A DNA stretch of 64,000 nt from Terebella lapidaria (GCA_949152475.1 OX424556.1:53650451-53714450); one strand, 5' to 3'. Counted from the stretch's first letter, positions 19,701 through 28,073 are shown. Made by a program: numbers and translations. The notes: generated from the sequence alone by a model not told the origin.

Positions 19701-21776
19701 AATGCAGACGGGATGTCCGGATGCCGACAGTGCCGGAGACCGGATTGTCCCGCCCCTCGCCACACCACAAGACCCGAAGGAGAAGAGGAGGCCTGTCCGA
19801 CTCAGGAGGAGTGTCCCCTACCCCTGGAGGACCTCTCTGACGAGGATCTGCTTCCACCGATCAGCGGAGAAGGATGGAGCCCCGGAGGACCTCAAGTTAA
19901 CATCTTGCGGGAGGTCCCTGTGGAGCCCTGGACGGAGGACTACTATTGCGGAGATGGAGTCGGGATATTCCAGATCTGGGAGGTGCGCTGCCGGGAGGAC
20001 CCGAGGACGACTACCCAGCCGGCCGAGGAATGCCTGCCTGACCGGAGCCCCCCACAGACGGAGGAAGGAGCCAGGAGCGTCTGCAGAACCCTGCATCAGC
20101 TCCGCCCCTCTGCCTGGGTTTGGTTTCTCCTGATGATGCTCCTCGCACTGCATGGTTTGGGACCGGAGGTTGTGGCCGGAGCAGCGATCGGCGCGACGGC
20201 CGACGTGTGGATGCGCTGCCGAGAGGAGCCCTTCCTGGACCCATGCCCCAACCCTGTGCTCCGAGATCCAGACAAACAAATGCTAGCTGTCACGCGGGCT
20301 ATGGCTACGAGAGGACGCCGGAATCCGATGGAGGGAGCCCCGGAGGCCCAGGTCCTGAATGGTTATTCCCAGGAGGACCTAGTGACCCTTCAACGAGCCG
20401 ACCCTGAAGTTGGAGGCATCCTCGGGTGGAAGAATATTTTCACTGAGAGACCTGCATGGCCCGAAGTCAGAACAAAAAGTCAGCAAATGAAGACTCTGTG
20501 GCAACAGTGGGACCAGCTGGAGCTACGTGATGGGCTTCTGTACCGGCGGTACCAAGCGGCTTGCCAGAACGCACCAATCCATCAACTGGTCGTTCCACAG
20601 GTCCTGAGACGCGCCGTCATGAAGGAGGTCCACACCGGCAAGCTGATGAGCCACCAGGGAATCACCAAAACAGTCCACCGACTAAAAGCGAGAATGTACT
20701 GGCCGGGTATGACGAAGGACGTGGAGCGTTGGTGCCGGGAGTGCCTGAAGTGTAGTGGGAGAAAGCCGCGACCGGGGCCCAAGTACCACCCCATGGGAAA
20801 TCTACCGGTAGGCGATCGGCTAGAAAGGGTGGCCATGGACATTTTGGAGCCTGGAACGATCACCAATTCTGGGAACCGGTATATACTGGTCGTGGGTGAT
20901 TATTTCACCAAGTGGACTGAGGCCTACGCTCTACCCAACCATGAGGCTCAGACGGTGGCGGACGTCTTTGTGACTGAGTTCGTGTGCCGCCTGGGAATGC
21001 CAGCCAAGATACACACCGACCAGGGACGAGAGTTCGAGAGTAAGCTTTTCCTTGAGATGATCAAGATCCTAGGAGGGGAGAAGACTCGGACGACCCCTTA
21101 TCACGCCAAATCAGACGGGATGGTCGAGCGATTCAACCGGACCCTGCTGAACCTTCTGGCCGTGGTCGTGGACGAGAACCATGACGACTGGGACGACCAT
21201 CTGCCCTACGTGATGGCGACTTATAGAACATCAGTACACGAAAGCACCGGGTGTACACCATTTCGAATGATGATGGGACGGGAGGCAACCACCCCATTGG
21301 ACCTGAGGTACCGGACGAAACCGGACGATTTGGGAGGACCAGTCCCCGAGTGTGCGTCCGAATACGTCGAATGGGTGAAGGAAGCCACCATACAAGCTCA
21401 CGAGACTGCCCGAGAGTGCCTGAAGACGGCTACGGTGCGACAAAAGCGCCATCATGACGTAAAATCAGCCGCTCGACATTTTCCGGTGGGCACCTGGGTG
21501 ATGTATTGGTACCCTCCAAAGGCTAGACCAAAACTAGGACTAGGGTGGACGGGACCTTATCTCGTTGTGAAGTCTCATCTCGGATGGATGGTGTCCATAC
21601 AAGATCGACCCGGTGGCAAGATTAAAGATGTCCACATTGACAATATAAAAAGGTGCTGGTTCACCCCTGAAACCGACGCCTGGATACCCAATCCGGACGA
21701 TGTGACCCCAGTCCGGACCCCCAGTGATGACGAGGGACGAGTGGAAAACAGCGGGAATGCAGTCCAAACGATGTAA
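16704..21776 (+). CDS. pol: Pol polyprotein (PR-RT-RNase H-IN) of the young Ty3/gypsy element
   Basis: 1,690 codons, in the -1 frame relative to gag and open upstream of the listed ATG, consistent with the -1 frameshift expression known in many Ty3/gypsy elements. Domains: a 90-190 leader with three direct repeats (TDGAVERL); aspartic protease with DTGASS at 269-274; reverse transcriptase with YLDDVV at 744-749; RNase H with DTDAS from 891; integrase HHCC zinc finger from about 1310 (HTGKLMSHQGITKTVHRL, then CRECLKC); DDE core D1379, D1439, E1475 (D-x59-D-x35-E); and a GPY/F-type module near 1617. All catalytic motifs look normal. Between RNase H and integrase (about 1020-1200) is an atypical acidic/Pro-rich spacer with a hydrophobic stretch, WFLLMMLLALHGL, near 1137. 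No chromodomain is evident. Confidence 0.93.
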   Translation: MGHWQVCARLHRREARRRREEHIARGEFLVSQIFNRFFRCASEVTGWAQEELEDRILDYLEGKPVNTDGSANVQQTDGAVERLMPRGDVKEMQTDGAVERLMTRGDVDEMQTDGAVERLGTHGDINEVSASSKENQQVTTLRLEAAKQQGPPYATEPQAAVKEETEGRWSGMTKGPAQQLLLVDDSLLIRSGGSEGSDSLKTDREDQGGASLWVDDSVLIQGGVPEESGSSLKIDRNGQVVSLSAGARGTLAWYAACHVMGKATRMLVDTGASSTVLDECLFDQMDDEHKAMIRQTRIRLRAATGDYLQVQGEMTVQLLLGTRLVSADVLVAKLGIPGVLGLDVLQQIGGQLDLRKGEWQVGDTTVVMSSGHEDAVYTLVTEETVVLPPFSEMMVDLKLTGSEGGVPKAGLVQSAREPLEDDPLVVGRALVRPRGRLVPVVLLNAGAGACTVLMGTILAELHGIEAVIDLGFRPDGGKTTQNEPKREQWYREESGREHEPLTPNSTKWRNRTPEQPETRVHAMHAESSTKTPECPEHLEPLLEGMHPNLTEKEVEVVSDLLRRHQQVFMGPDGRLGRTSLAKHVIDTGDHPPIKQPLRRAPYYQQELIEDEVDKMLKADVVEPSDSPWSSPIVLVKKKDGALRFCVDYRRLNDVTRKDAYPLPRVDESFDTLSGGRYFSTLDLASGYWQVEMDDRDKEKTAFTTRSGLYQFKVMPFGLATAPATFERLMELALRGLQWKRCLIYLDDVVCLGKTFQEAVDNLEDVFRRLQAAGLKLKPAKCELFRQQVNFLGHVVSDRGIQCDPAKVEAVTKMVPPTTLTELRSFLGFVGYYRRFIPDFATRAGPLNHLLKKEVNYHWSEAHQQAFEALRQPLTEHPLLVYPDMDQEFILDTDASGYGVGGVLSQVQDGRERVIAYASRTLRDTQRNYCTTKRELLAVVSMIHHFRHFLWGRAFLLRTDHASLKWLLNFRDAEGMIARWAARIASYAFRCEVRPGVQHGNADGMSGCRQCRRPDCPAPRHTTRPEGEEEACPTQEECPLPLEDLSDEDLLPPISGEGWSPGGPQVNILREVPVEPWTEDYYCGDGVGIFQIWEVRCREDPRTTTQPAEECLPDRSPPQTEEGARSVCRTLHQLRPSAWVWFLLMMLLALHGLGPEVVAGAAIGATADVWMRCREEPFLDPCPNPVLRDPDKQMLAVTRAMATRGRRNPMEGAPEAQVLNGYSQEDLVTLQRADPEVGGILGWKNIFTERPAWPEVRTKSQQMKTLWQQWDQLELRDGLLYRRYQAACQNAPIHQLVVPQVLRRAVMKEVHTGKLMSHQGITKTVHRLKARMYWPGMTKDVERWCRECLKCSGRKPRPGPKYHPMGNLPVGDRLERVAMDILEPGTITNSGNRYILVVGDYFTKWTEAYALPNHEAQTVADVFVTEFVCRLGMPAKIHTDQGREFESKLFLEMIKILGGEKTRTTPYHAKSDGMVERFNRTLLNLLAVVVDENHDDWDDHLPYVMATYRTSVHESTGCTPFRMMMGREATTPLDLRYRTKPDDLGGPVPECASEYVEWVKEATIQAHETARECLKTATVRQKRHHDVKSAARHFPVGTWVMYWYPPKARPKLGLGWTGPYLVVKSHLGWMVSIQDRPGGKIKDVHIDNIKRCWFTPETDAWIPNPDDVTPVRTPSDDEGRVENSGNAVQTM

Positions 21777-21791
21777 ACGATGACGGGAGCG

Positions 21792-21904
21792 TTCGCGGAA
21801 GAACCGTTCGCGGAAGCAGCGTTCGCGGAAGCAGCGTTCGCGGAAGTACCGTTCGCGGAAGCACGTTCGCGGAAGCAGCGTTCGCGGAAGAACCGTTCGC
21901 GGAA
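21792..21904 (+). repeat. Eight-copy TTCGCGGAA array upstream of ORF3
   Basis: Exact TTCGCGGAA cores start at 21792, 21807, 21822, 21837, 21852, 21866, 21881 and 21896, so spacing is 15 bp except once at 14 bp. The array begins 15 bp after the pol stop and ends about 70 bp before a TATA box. It has the same orientation as the LTR array but is more regular. This pairing copies the layout of the LTR promoter. Confidence 0.9.
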
Positions 21905-21973
21905 GCAAGCGAAAAACGTTATTTCGTTCCACGACAATGCTTTTTCCCCCAGATCCCTGGTCCGCGCCTTTTC

Positions 21974-22010
21974 TATATAAGCAGGCCGGCCTACGGTTCC
22001 GTCATCACTT
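21974..22010 (+). promoter_or_regulatory. Internal ORF3 promoter: TATA box and initiator
   Basis: TATATAA at 21974-21980 (context TTCTATATAAGC, like the LTR's GGCTATATAAGG) is followed 31 bp downstream by TCACTT at 22005-22010, close to the animal initiator TCAKTY. That is the canonical TATA-to-initiator distance. The predicted 5' leader before the ORF3 ATG (22016) is only about 10 nt. Separate transcription of ORF3 is inferred and fits its independence from the pol frame. Confidence 0.65.
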
Positions 22011-22015
22011 CAACC

Positions 22016-23104
22016 ATGAACACACCAACTCTGCAGATCATTGAGATACCCGCATTTGCAGACGAAGATTTCGGGGACGTTCCAGATTTCGACTTGGCTG
22101 ACTTTCTGCCCCTTGAAGTCGACAAGATGAGCGACCCACCTACCAAGCCTGACCGAAAGCGGGAGCGCTCGAGGAGCCGGGAGCGTCGTGAGGAGCCCCG
22201 AGGAGGTCGACGGTCCCCTGCCCGGAAGTTGTCCACCGAGAGAGGGCGACGCTGGTGCAGCCCCTGCCGGATCCACGTGACGGCATCCAACTTTAGCCGA
22301 CACGTGGCGACCAAACACACGCAGAAGGAGGGGCGGCACCTCTGCAAGATGTGCAGCCAGCGATTCGCCCGCCGAGCTGACAGAGACCGGCATGAGACGT
22401 CGCATGCCAGCGGCAACACCCTCAAGCCAGGACGGAGGAGGACGACGACCGACACGCCCGTGTCCGACCCCCGAGATGGTCCGACTACTGTGTCTGCCCC
22501 TGAGCTGAAGACTGTCAGCTTTGCGGCCAGCGGGACGACCAGCTCCACGCCGTCAAGCCCCCGGGAGGACGCCCCCAGGTCAGAGGACGCCCCAGACCCC
22601 GAGGACGACCCCCCGAATAGCGAAGAGGAACCGGAGTCTCAGCAGGAGCGGAGAGAGGCGGAATCCCCGGAGGCCCCCACCCCCGAGGACGACGGACCCC
22701 CCGTTCCCAGAGACTCGGCCCCTACCTACAAGCCCCTAGACCTGAGTTGGTACCTCAAGCCCGTTCCGGAGGAGGAGGACCAACTGCGACCGTATGTGGA
22801 GGGCCTGGGCAGAGCGGTCACTGCCGGAGAGAAGGCCCTGGAGGACCTGGCATCCACGATAGCCATGGGACGACGCCACCTCACCCAAGCGGAGGCTCGG
22901 CTCCAAGCCAAGGAGGAGCAGAGACAGCTCGAGGCCGAGGTGCTGCAGCTGCGAGGGGAGGCCTCTCAACGAGAGAAGAGCCACCGGAAGGAGCTGCGAG
23001 CCCACGTCCGAGAGACCAAGCTGCTCCGGGAACAGCTCCGAGCATATACAGACACTCGAGACAGGCTGGCGGAGACGTCCGAAAGCGAGGTGGATCGCCA
23101 GTGA
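22016..23104 (+). CDS. ORF3: two-finger C2H2 zinc-finger/coiled-coil protein of the retrotransposon
   Basis: 362 codons in the env position, but with no signal peptide, membrane span or glycoprotein features. Residues 1-40 are acidic (FADEDFGDVPDFDLADF), like an activation domain. Residues 44-71 are Arg/Ser-rich and basic, a likely nuclear localisation signal. Finger 1 is C81-x2-C84-x11-H96-x4-H101. Finger 2 is a classical C110-x2-C113-x12-H126-x3-H130 (CKMCSQRFARRADRDRHETS). About 150-240 is Pro/Glu/Asp-rich and disordered. About 265-345 is a strong coiled coil (for example AEVLQLRGEASQREKSHRKE), suggesting dimerisation. It has its own promoter-like sequence and TTCGCGGAA array. I infer a sequence-specific regulator of the element, perhaps binding those repeats; RNA binding or particle assembly are alternatives. 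I know of no standard Ty3/gypsy gene of this architecture. Confidence 0.8.
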   Translation: MNTPTLQIIEIPAFADEDFGDVPDFDLADFLPLEVDKMSDPPTKPDRKRERSRSRERREEPRGGRRSPARKLSTERGRRWCSPCRIHVTASNFSRHVATKHTQKEGRHLCKMCSQRFARRADRDRHETSHASGNTLKPGRRRTTTDTPVSDPRDGPTTVSAPELKTVSFAASGTTSSTPSSPREDAPRSEDAPDPEDDPPNSEEEPESQQERREAESPEAPTPEDDGPPVPRDSAPTYKPLDLSWYLKPVPEEEDQLRPYVEGLGRAVTAGEKALEDLASTIAMGRRHLTQAEARLQAKEEQRQLEAEVLQLRGEASQREKSHRKELRAHVRETKLLREQLRAYTDTRDRLAETSESEVDRQ

Positions 23105-23187
23105 AGTGGAGGGAGAGAGCCCTGTAAACATCAGACAGGCAGGAAAAGACGAAGAAGGAGGAAGAAGAGAAAAGAAGAGAGAGAAAG

Positions 23188-23207
23188 GATCAACGGGGAC
23201 GTTGATC
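23188..23207 (+). other. Perfect hairpin before the polypurine tract
   Basis: GATCAACG and CGTTGATC form an 8-bp perfect stem with a GGGA loop, three bases before the polypurine tract. A long purine-rich run (about 23143-23188) precedes it. It may help define the plus-strand primer or end ORF3 transcripts; function is inference. Confidence 0.5.
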
Positions 23208-23210
23208 TCC

Positions 23211-23223
23211 AGAAAGGGTGGAG
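23211..23223 (+). promoter_or_regulatory. Polypurine tract
   Basis: AGAAAGGGTGGAG, purine with one T, ends one base before the 3' LTR. This is the expected position of the plus-strand primer. Confidence 0.7.
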
Positions 23224-23224
23224 T

Positions 23225-24120
23225 TGTAACAAAACCATGCAACTGCCGCGCTGAAACGTTCGTTAGGAACGGTCACGTGATCTACAAAGTCCACTTGCGA
23301 AGACACCGTTCGCGGAAGAACCGTTCGCGGAAGCACGATTGCGGAAGCATCATCAGCGGAAGCATCGTTCGCGGAAGAACCGTTCGCGGAAGCACGATTG
23401 CGGAAGCATCGTCAGCGGAAGCATCAGTCGCGGAAGCACCGTTCGCGGAAGAGGAGCCTTCGCGGAAGAACCGTTCGCGGACGCAGTCTTCACCACGTGG
23501 AGAAGAGTGCGGAAGATACGTTCGCGGACGAAGATGCGCGCGCAGCCACCCTGGCTATATAAGGGAGAGCGGACGGCCGCTCTGAGAGCACTGCAACAGC
23601 GACATCGACCGTGGGGAGATCGTCACCGCCACAGCCAAGGGACTCGACGAACTCCGTGCGGACGACTCCTTCTTCAGGGCCTTAGAGTCAACCGGGATTT
23701 AGACCGACTACCTGGAGAAACCATTCGACTAAGCGGGACGGGAAACTTCAACGGGAAGGGACAGAGAGACGCCGCCGGCTAAGAACTCTTTTTAGTTGTG
23801 CCCTCGTGCACTATTTATTTTTGAAATGTGATCATACAGTGCTCCATGTCTGAACTTCATATTTGTACGTCACGTGGGTGACCAGCCATACAATTGTAAG
23901 TTGATTTGATGTATATAAATCTTCAATTTATTTACATCTGAGTTGCTTCTTGCCTAAGTGAAGCCGGTGAGCTACGGAGTGATGATACACCAGCGTTGGG
24001 GGACACCAATTTAGTGACGGCTCTCGAATCACAACGAGCGGGAGTTACATAAAGTCTATACGATCAGAGAAACCAGGTTTTTTGGGCCACACCGAAAACA
24101 AGTCATTACCAAACGTCACA
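23225..24120 (+). repeat. 3' LTR, 896 bp
   Basis: Same length, ends (TGTAAC...GTCACA), repeat array and TATA box as the 5' LTR; I see no base differences between the two. It is followed by CATA, matching the 5' flank. Confidence 0.95.
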
Positions 24121-24547
24121 CATACAACAATTTAGGCCTACTACTGTAGACGTGATAATTATTTGTGGCCTTTTGTAGAGAGTTTCTATAAACACATCGT
24201 AATATATTAAGCTAGTTATGCTTTATAACAACAATAGATTTGTAAATGCTGATTTCATATTGGTCCGGAGAGGCTCGTATCAAGCACGAGTAGTCGAGAT
24301 CAGACCACATAGTGCAAATTTCATTTATCGAGCAATGGCGGATCCAGGAATTTGAATGGGGGGGGGGGGTCCTACATTCTAGTAATACAAAGAAAAGCCA
24401 GAGCTTTGTGTACGTCTTGTGGTAGTTTTCTGGCCTCTTCTGGGTACAAATCCCACCTGAATACCCATAAGAAAAATAATTATCACAAATGTTGGGGATA
24501 AGTGAACATATCTTGAGTCCCAGAAACCAGTCTTTTTCCAGTCTTTT

Positions 24548-24549
<2 letters not shown>

Positions 24550-24586
<37 letters not shown>
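24550..24586. repeat. (ATT)n microsatellite
   Basis: About twelve ATT units in an otherwise duplicated flank. Confidence 0.9.
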
Positions 24587-24747
24587 GTCCGACCTCATGG
24601 CTCAGATCTGTATATATGATGTGGTCCATACCCTCATTGTGTTGCATGTGAATATGAGACAACGATGAGACAACGGCAGATTATGATCAAGAAGATTTAT
24701 TCGAAAGTAAAACTGGTATCAATCAATAATGAAAGTGTGAATGCCAA

Positions 24748-24985
24748 GGTGCTATGTGGTGCAGTGAGTAAAGTGTGGGACCACAAGCCGGCGGTTCAAA
24801 CCCCAGATATTCCATAATATTTGTACCTTATGTTTTTCTCGACAATATTGTTTGTTCTAGATTATTACATCCTGGTATTTATTCCTGGTCTATTTTTGTA
24901 TTTGTTTACCTGTTTGAGGTAGGCATTTTCCTTTGTCTGTCCAAGGGCAAACACCAGACTGTTGAATGATAAACGTTTTGGATTG
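24748..24985 (+). mobile_element. tRNA-derived SINE
   Basis: GTGGTGCAGTGAGTAAAGTG resembles a tRNA A box and GGCGGTTCAAACCCC is a near-consensus B box 30-40 bp later, the internal pol III promoter of tRNA-derived SINEs. A T-rich body follows, then CTGTCCAAGGGCAAACACC and a TTGAATGATAAACG tail. It is absent from the matching place in the 41.8-45 kb duplicate. Exact ends and target duplication are not resolved. Confidence 0.6.
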
Positions 24986-25869
24986 ATATGTTGTATGTTG
25001 GACTATAACTTCACACAGAAGTAAGTGTATCTGAATACTGTTGCCTGCTTATCTAATTATGTGTTCAAATGTCAATTATTCACGAATTTGGGACATTTTC
25101 TATGTCTTATTGATCTTGCCTATTGTGTGATTGGAACTTTGAACTTTTGGTAATTCGAATTTGATACAATTCATACATTCAGGGTAAAAATAACGTTTGA
25201 GGAATATTTCAAACATCTCAATATATTAGGACTTCATTTTGTCCGCGGTTGTTCCGTAAAGGTGCCTGGTTGGTCCTTAGGAATTCCTCAGTGGTACTAT
25301 ATATTGATTCATGAGAATCGGGATGGATTTTTAGATACGGGAAGGCGATGAATCACCTTGAACCATATGGGAATATACGCGAAATTACACATCAATTCAT
25401 ACCTAGAGTGTTTATGGTGTGCTATCAGGGATGATCCAGGAAATATGTAGCCCATCCGTGATGATCCAGTGCAGTCCGGTGTGGTATTGGGTCGTCCAGA
25501 CTGACAGTGTGTTGAGTCCGGGTACAGTCTGCAGTGCTGCCATGGGTCTTGGATCATCCATGTTCAAGTTGGCACTGTGATCTTCCGTAGATCTGCTCTG
25601 TTGTTTCTGGGATGGTGGTGTATTTATCTGAGCAGATTTTTCTGTCTGAAATACTCAAAAGATTTTCACCAGGAATATATTGCTTTGAGACTTCATTTGT
25701 TCGGGGGCTGTTCCTGAATAGCTTTGGATGGTATTAAGTTTGTGGACCATGTTGATCAGATTATGCCTCCAGCACAGAGAAGATATAGAAACTGTGCTTG
25801 AGTTGGATGGAAGGGCTAGATTGGCTCATTCTTCGTTTTGAAGACTATTATCCATACATGATGAAATTA

Positions 25870-26625
25870 CTTGCGACGCAGGCTTGTAAGCTGTAAGAGC
25901 CACAACACAAGACTCACAAACAAGAGGGCTGCTACACCGAGGACACCTCTCCTCCACAGTCGGAACAGTTCAACTCAAGTTCAACTCGCATCCTATCCCT
26001 TTCCACTTTCAGCTGCTTTATACTGCGCTTATGTTCTTCTATTGTTTGTCTTTTCTGATGTAATTTCTGTCTCGGGTTTTGCATTTCGTCTTTGGTTTGC
26101 CTTCCAGGCTCCAGAATTCGTCTTTCTAGGGTCCAGATATCATCTCCGGGAGTTAATCCGACTTCCTGTTTCATGCGGTTGATTGCCTGTTTGGTTTAGC
26201 GGATCTCCCGCTTCAACTGTTCCAGTTGCTCGTCCTTTTTCTGAAGCTCGATCCGCAGGTGTTTGGCTTCGGCCCTGAGTCTGACATCTGGATCGTCCGC
26301 TGGATCCGAGTCTGTTTCAGTGGTGCACTGAACGGGTGACCGGTGTTCAAGCTCGTTCACTCTGTCAATGTACTTCACCCAGCAATCGCAGTTGCTCGGA
26401 ATTTCTTTTCATCAGTTTTGCAATTCGTTCGATGGAGGCTCTGTTCTCCTCCTTGAGTTGAGAACAAAGCTTATCATTCTCTTGTTTCTCATTTCTTAGA
26501 GATTTATAACTTTGTTTCATGTCGGTGAAATCAGATTTCATCACGAAGCACGGCTCCAGGCTGCCGAGTAATGCGTCCAATTTCCTCATCTGGGACGCGC
26601 TCTCTCAAGATACTTTCTAGAAAGA
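25870..26625 (-). pseudogene. Coiled-coil family copy C (subtype 2), decayed
   Basis: Three consecutive minus-strand pieces cover most of a family member. The head piece reads KLDALLGSLEPCFVMKSDFT (26589-26365), the middle DRVNELEHRSPVQCTTETDS (26378-26196), and the distal coil INRMKQEVGLTPGDDIWTLE (26182-25932). A frame change and an in-frame stop separate them, and the end reads CSDCGGEVSSV instead of the full CxxC-x5-CxxC tail. The usual N-terminus is not found in frame. It is most similar to copy F; both have FVMKSDFT and the HQKRQTIEEHKRSIKQLK segment. Confidence 0.8.
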
Positions 26626-27102
26626 AATAAACCAGTGAGATACAACACTCTTTGTGTTTTGTTTACAACATATCAATACCTGAATTAGTTATAAAAAGTA
26701 TAACAACTTTCGTGGAAGTTTTCTTTTACATACTCAACTATTATAATGAGTATTCGTGATGTCACAAGAGTAAAACAAGTTGGTTGAGCTAATTACGGTA
26801 TTGACCGATCGTGACGTCACATTCATTTATAGCCAATCACGAGCATCGATTTATATAACAAATCAGTTATTGACTCTCCCTGCCGGTCATTATGTTGTTT
26901 TCCAGACCCCCAGAAACGTCATGATGACCTCGGATTCAGCTCAGTCATTGTGATATTTCGAACGTATTCCATTCATTGAAAATTTTTACAGGCACAGTCT
27001 TGAATTTCCTCGTCCAGGATGGGTTGTACAAATCAGCATATTTTTCTCGCACGAGTGTATACAATAGCCCTACATAAATTTTCATTATTCGCTATGAACA
27101 AT

Positions 27103-27370
27103 AAAACGATGGTCACACCAAAGCCGTGTGTCCACGGAGCTGTAAGTATTCGGGTTTCTTATTGTCGTGTAGGTACAGAAGATCCCAATGTGGAAGATCA
27201 TTTGCCGCAAATTTCATGGTTACACTATGCTAAAGCCACCACGGAATATCACTACGATCCCAACCCGGCACACCACTATGACCCGTACTTCATTCAAGGT
27301 CAGTCTGAGAAAACGTCTGTGTAGGGATCTGGAAATACTTTAATGGCGCCCTACTAGTATTGATTTGTGC
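27103..27370 (+). repeat. Conserved inter-gene block, copy 1 (possible exon)
   Basis: CACACCAAAGCCGTGTG, CTTATTGTCGTGTAGGTAC and GCCACCACGGAATATCACTA recur in order at about 30965, 50990, 55065 and 58875. Here a 101-codon plus frame (27019-27324) crosses the block and includes TTEYHYDPNPAHHYDPYF. A donor-like AAGGTCAG follows at 27297. The frame is not kept in the other copies. It could be a decayed exon or a shared regulatory block of the array; I favour the latter weakly. Confidence 0.5.
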
Positions 27371-27379
27371 ATAATCATA

Positions 27380-28073
27380 GGAGATTTCAAATTCAGATTC
27401 ATTCGTTTATCATTGTGACAACAGCAAGTATATATACAATGTAAACAAAGACAATAAAACCAGACGCTCCCAGCCTTACAGGGCTTATTTGTCATTATGA
27501 ACATGCAGAAGTACATAGTACATGCAGAATGGCAAAATGGCAGAGAATAAAATTATTAAGGTACAGCACTCAACCTTTCCTGTCTGAGTTTATATGCAAT
27601 GGATATGAATGAAGCTAAATATTTATCACTAGACTTTACTATCACAATTAGTTTTTCAGTGTCAATAAATGAGTATAAACTTTCAACCAGTTTTTGTACA
27701 TTGCCAAACAGGATGGTGCGTAAATTTTCATACAAAGGACATTTAATAAGGAAATGTAACTCGTCTTCTATTTCATTAGCATTACAAAGTTGGCATATTC
27801 TTTCATTAATTGGAACACCTGTATAACGACCGGTTTCTATTCTCAAGGGTAAAATACCTAATAGGAGTTGTGCTAGTGAAGATCTTAAAGTTTTACTCAA
27901 ATGGTACTTAACATAATTCTCAGTGGACAAATTTTGTTCAAATAATACATATGTGCGCAGCTTGGGCTTGTTTCGAGTGGTATTAAACCATTCTTCCTCA
28001 CATACATTGAACAGTTTATGTTGAATTAATCTCACATCTATACAAGAACCACTTTCGAACGACTCATATATCT
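27380..28073 (-). mobile_element. LINE 3' end with zinc-binding reverse-transcriptase tail
   Basis: A 159-codon minus frame (28035-27556) contains LAQLLLGILPLRIETGRYTG and ICQLCNANEIEDELHFLIKC. This is the CxxC-x-H-x-C domain at the C-terminus of many LINE reverse transcriptases. The 3' UTR and tail extend to about 27380, ending in GAATCTGAATTTGAAAT-like repeats. The insertion separates conserved array sequence at 27330-27380 from the 3' flank of gene D, which resumes at AACTAATTTTGGTCAGAG. Confidence 0.8.

Larger units (their letters stand above)
13162..24120 (+). mobile_element. Complete young Ty3/gypsy LTR retrotransposon with an extra zinc-finger gene
   Basis: The element is 10,959 bp and looks whole. 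Its parts in order are: 5' LTR (13162-14057), primer-binding site (14061-), gag (14122-16680), pol (16704-21776), repeat array and internal promoter (21792-22010), ORF3 (22016-23104), polypurine tract (about 23211-23223) and 3' LTR (23225-24120). The flanking CATA (13158-13161 and 24121-24124) is the target duplication; a 5-bp ACATA that shares the terminal A is also possible. The LTRs appear identical base for base, so insertion was very recent. The element is GC-rich in an AT-rich surround. A paralogous empty site exists near 41832. Pol order PR-RT-RH-IN and the DTGA, YLDD and DD35E motifs place it in Ty3/gypsy (Metaviridae); the clade is not determined. Confidence 0.95.
24121..25870. repeat. 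Segmental duplicate of 41825-45000 (host array flank)
   Basis: Sequence resuming after the LTR (TTAGGCCTACTACTGTAGA, TTGGTCCGGAGAGGCTCGTA) aligns with 41850-42120. CATTTTGTCCGCGGTTGTTC at 25233 aligns with 42958. GACTTCATTTGTTCGGGGGC near 25690 aligns with 44784. Only short frames are present. The copy here carries a SINE and an ATT microsatellite; the 41.8-45 kb copy instead carries a 1.4-kb transposon. A G-run at 24359-24369 is shared. Confidence 0.85.

Noticed and set aside
22016-23104. ORF3 as an envelope gene
   Set aside because: No signal peptide, transmembrane span, furin-like site or cysteine pattern of an envelope; it has zinc fingers and a coiled coil instead.
24748-24830. Functional tRNA gene
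   Set aside because: A- and B-box-like sequences are present, but no cloverleaf with intact acceptor and anticodon stems could be drawn; a SINE head fits better.
27599-27826. Plus-strand 75-codon frame
   Set aside because: Shadow of the minus-strand LINE zinc-binding domain.
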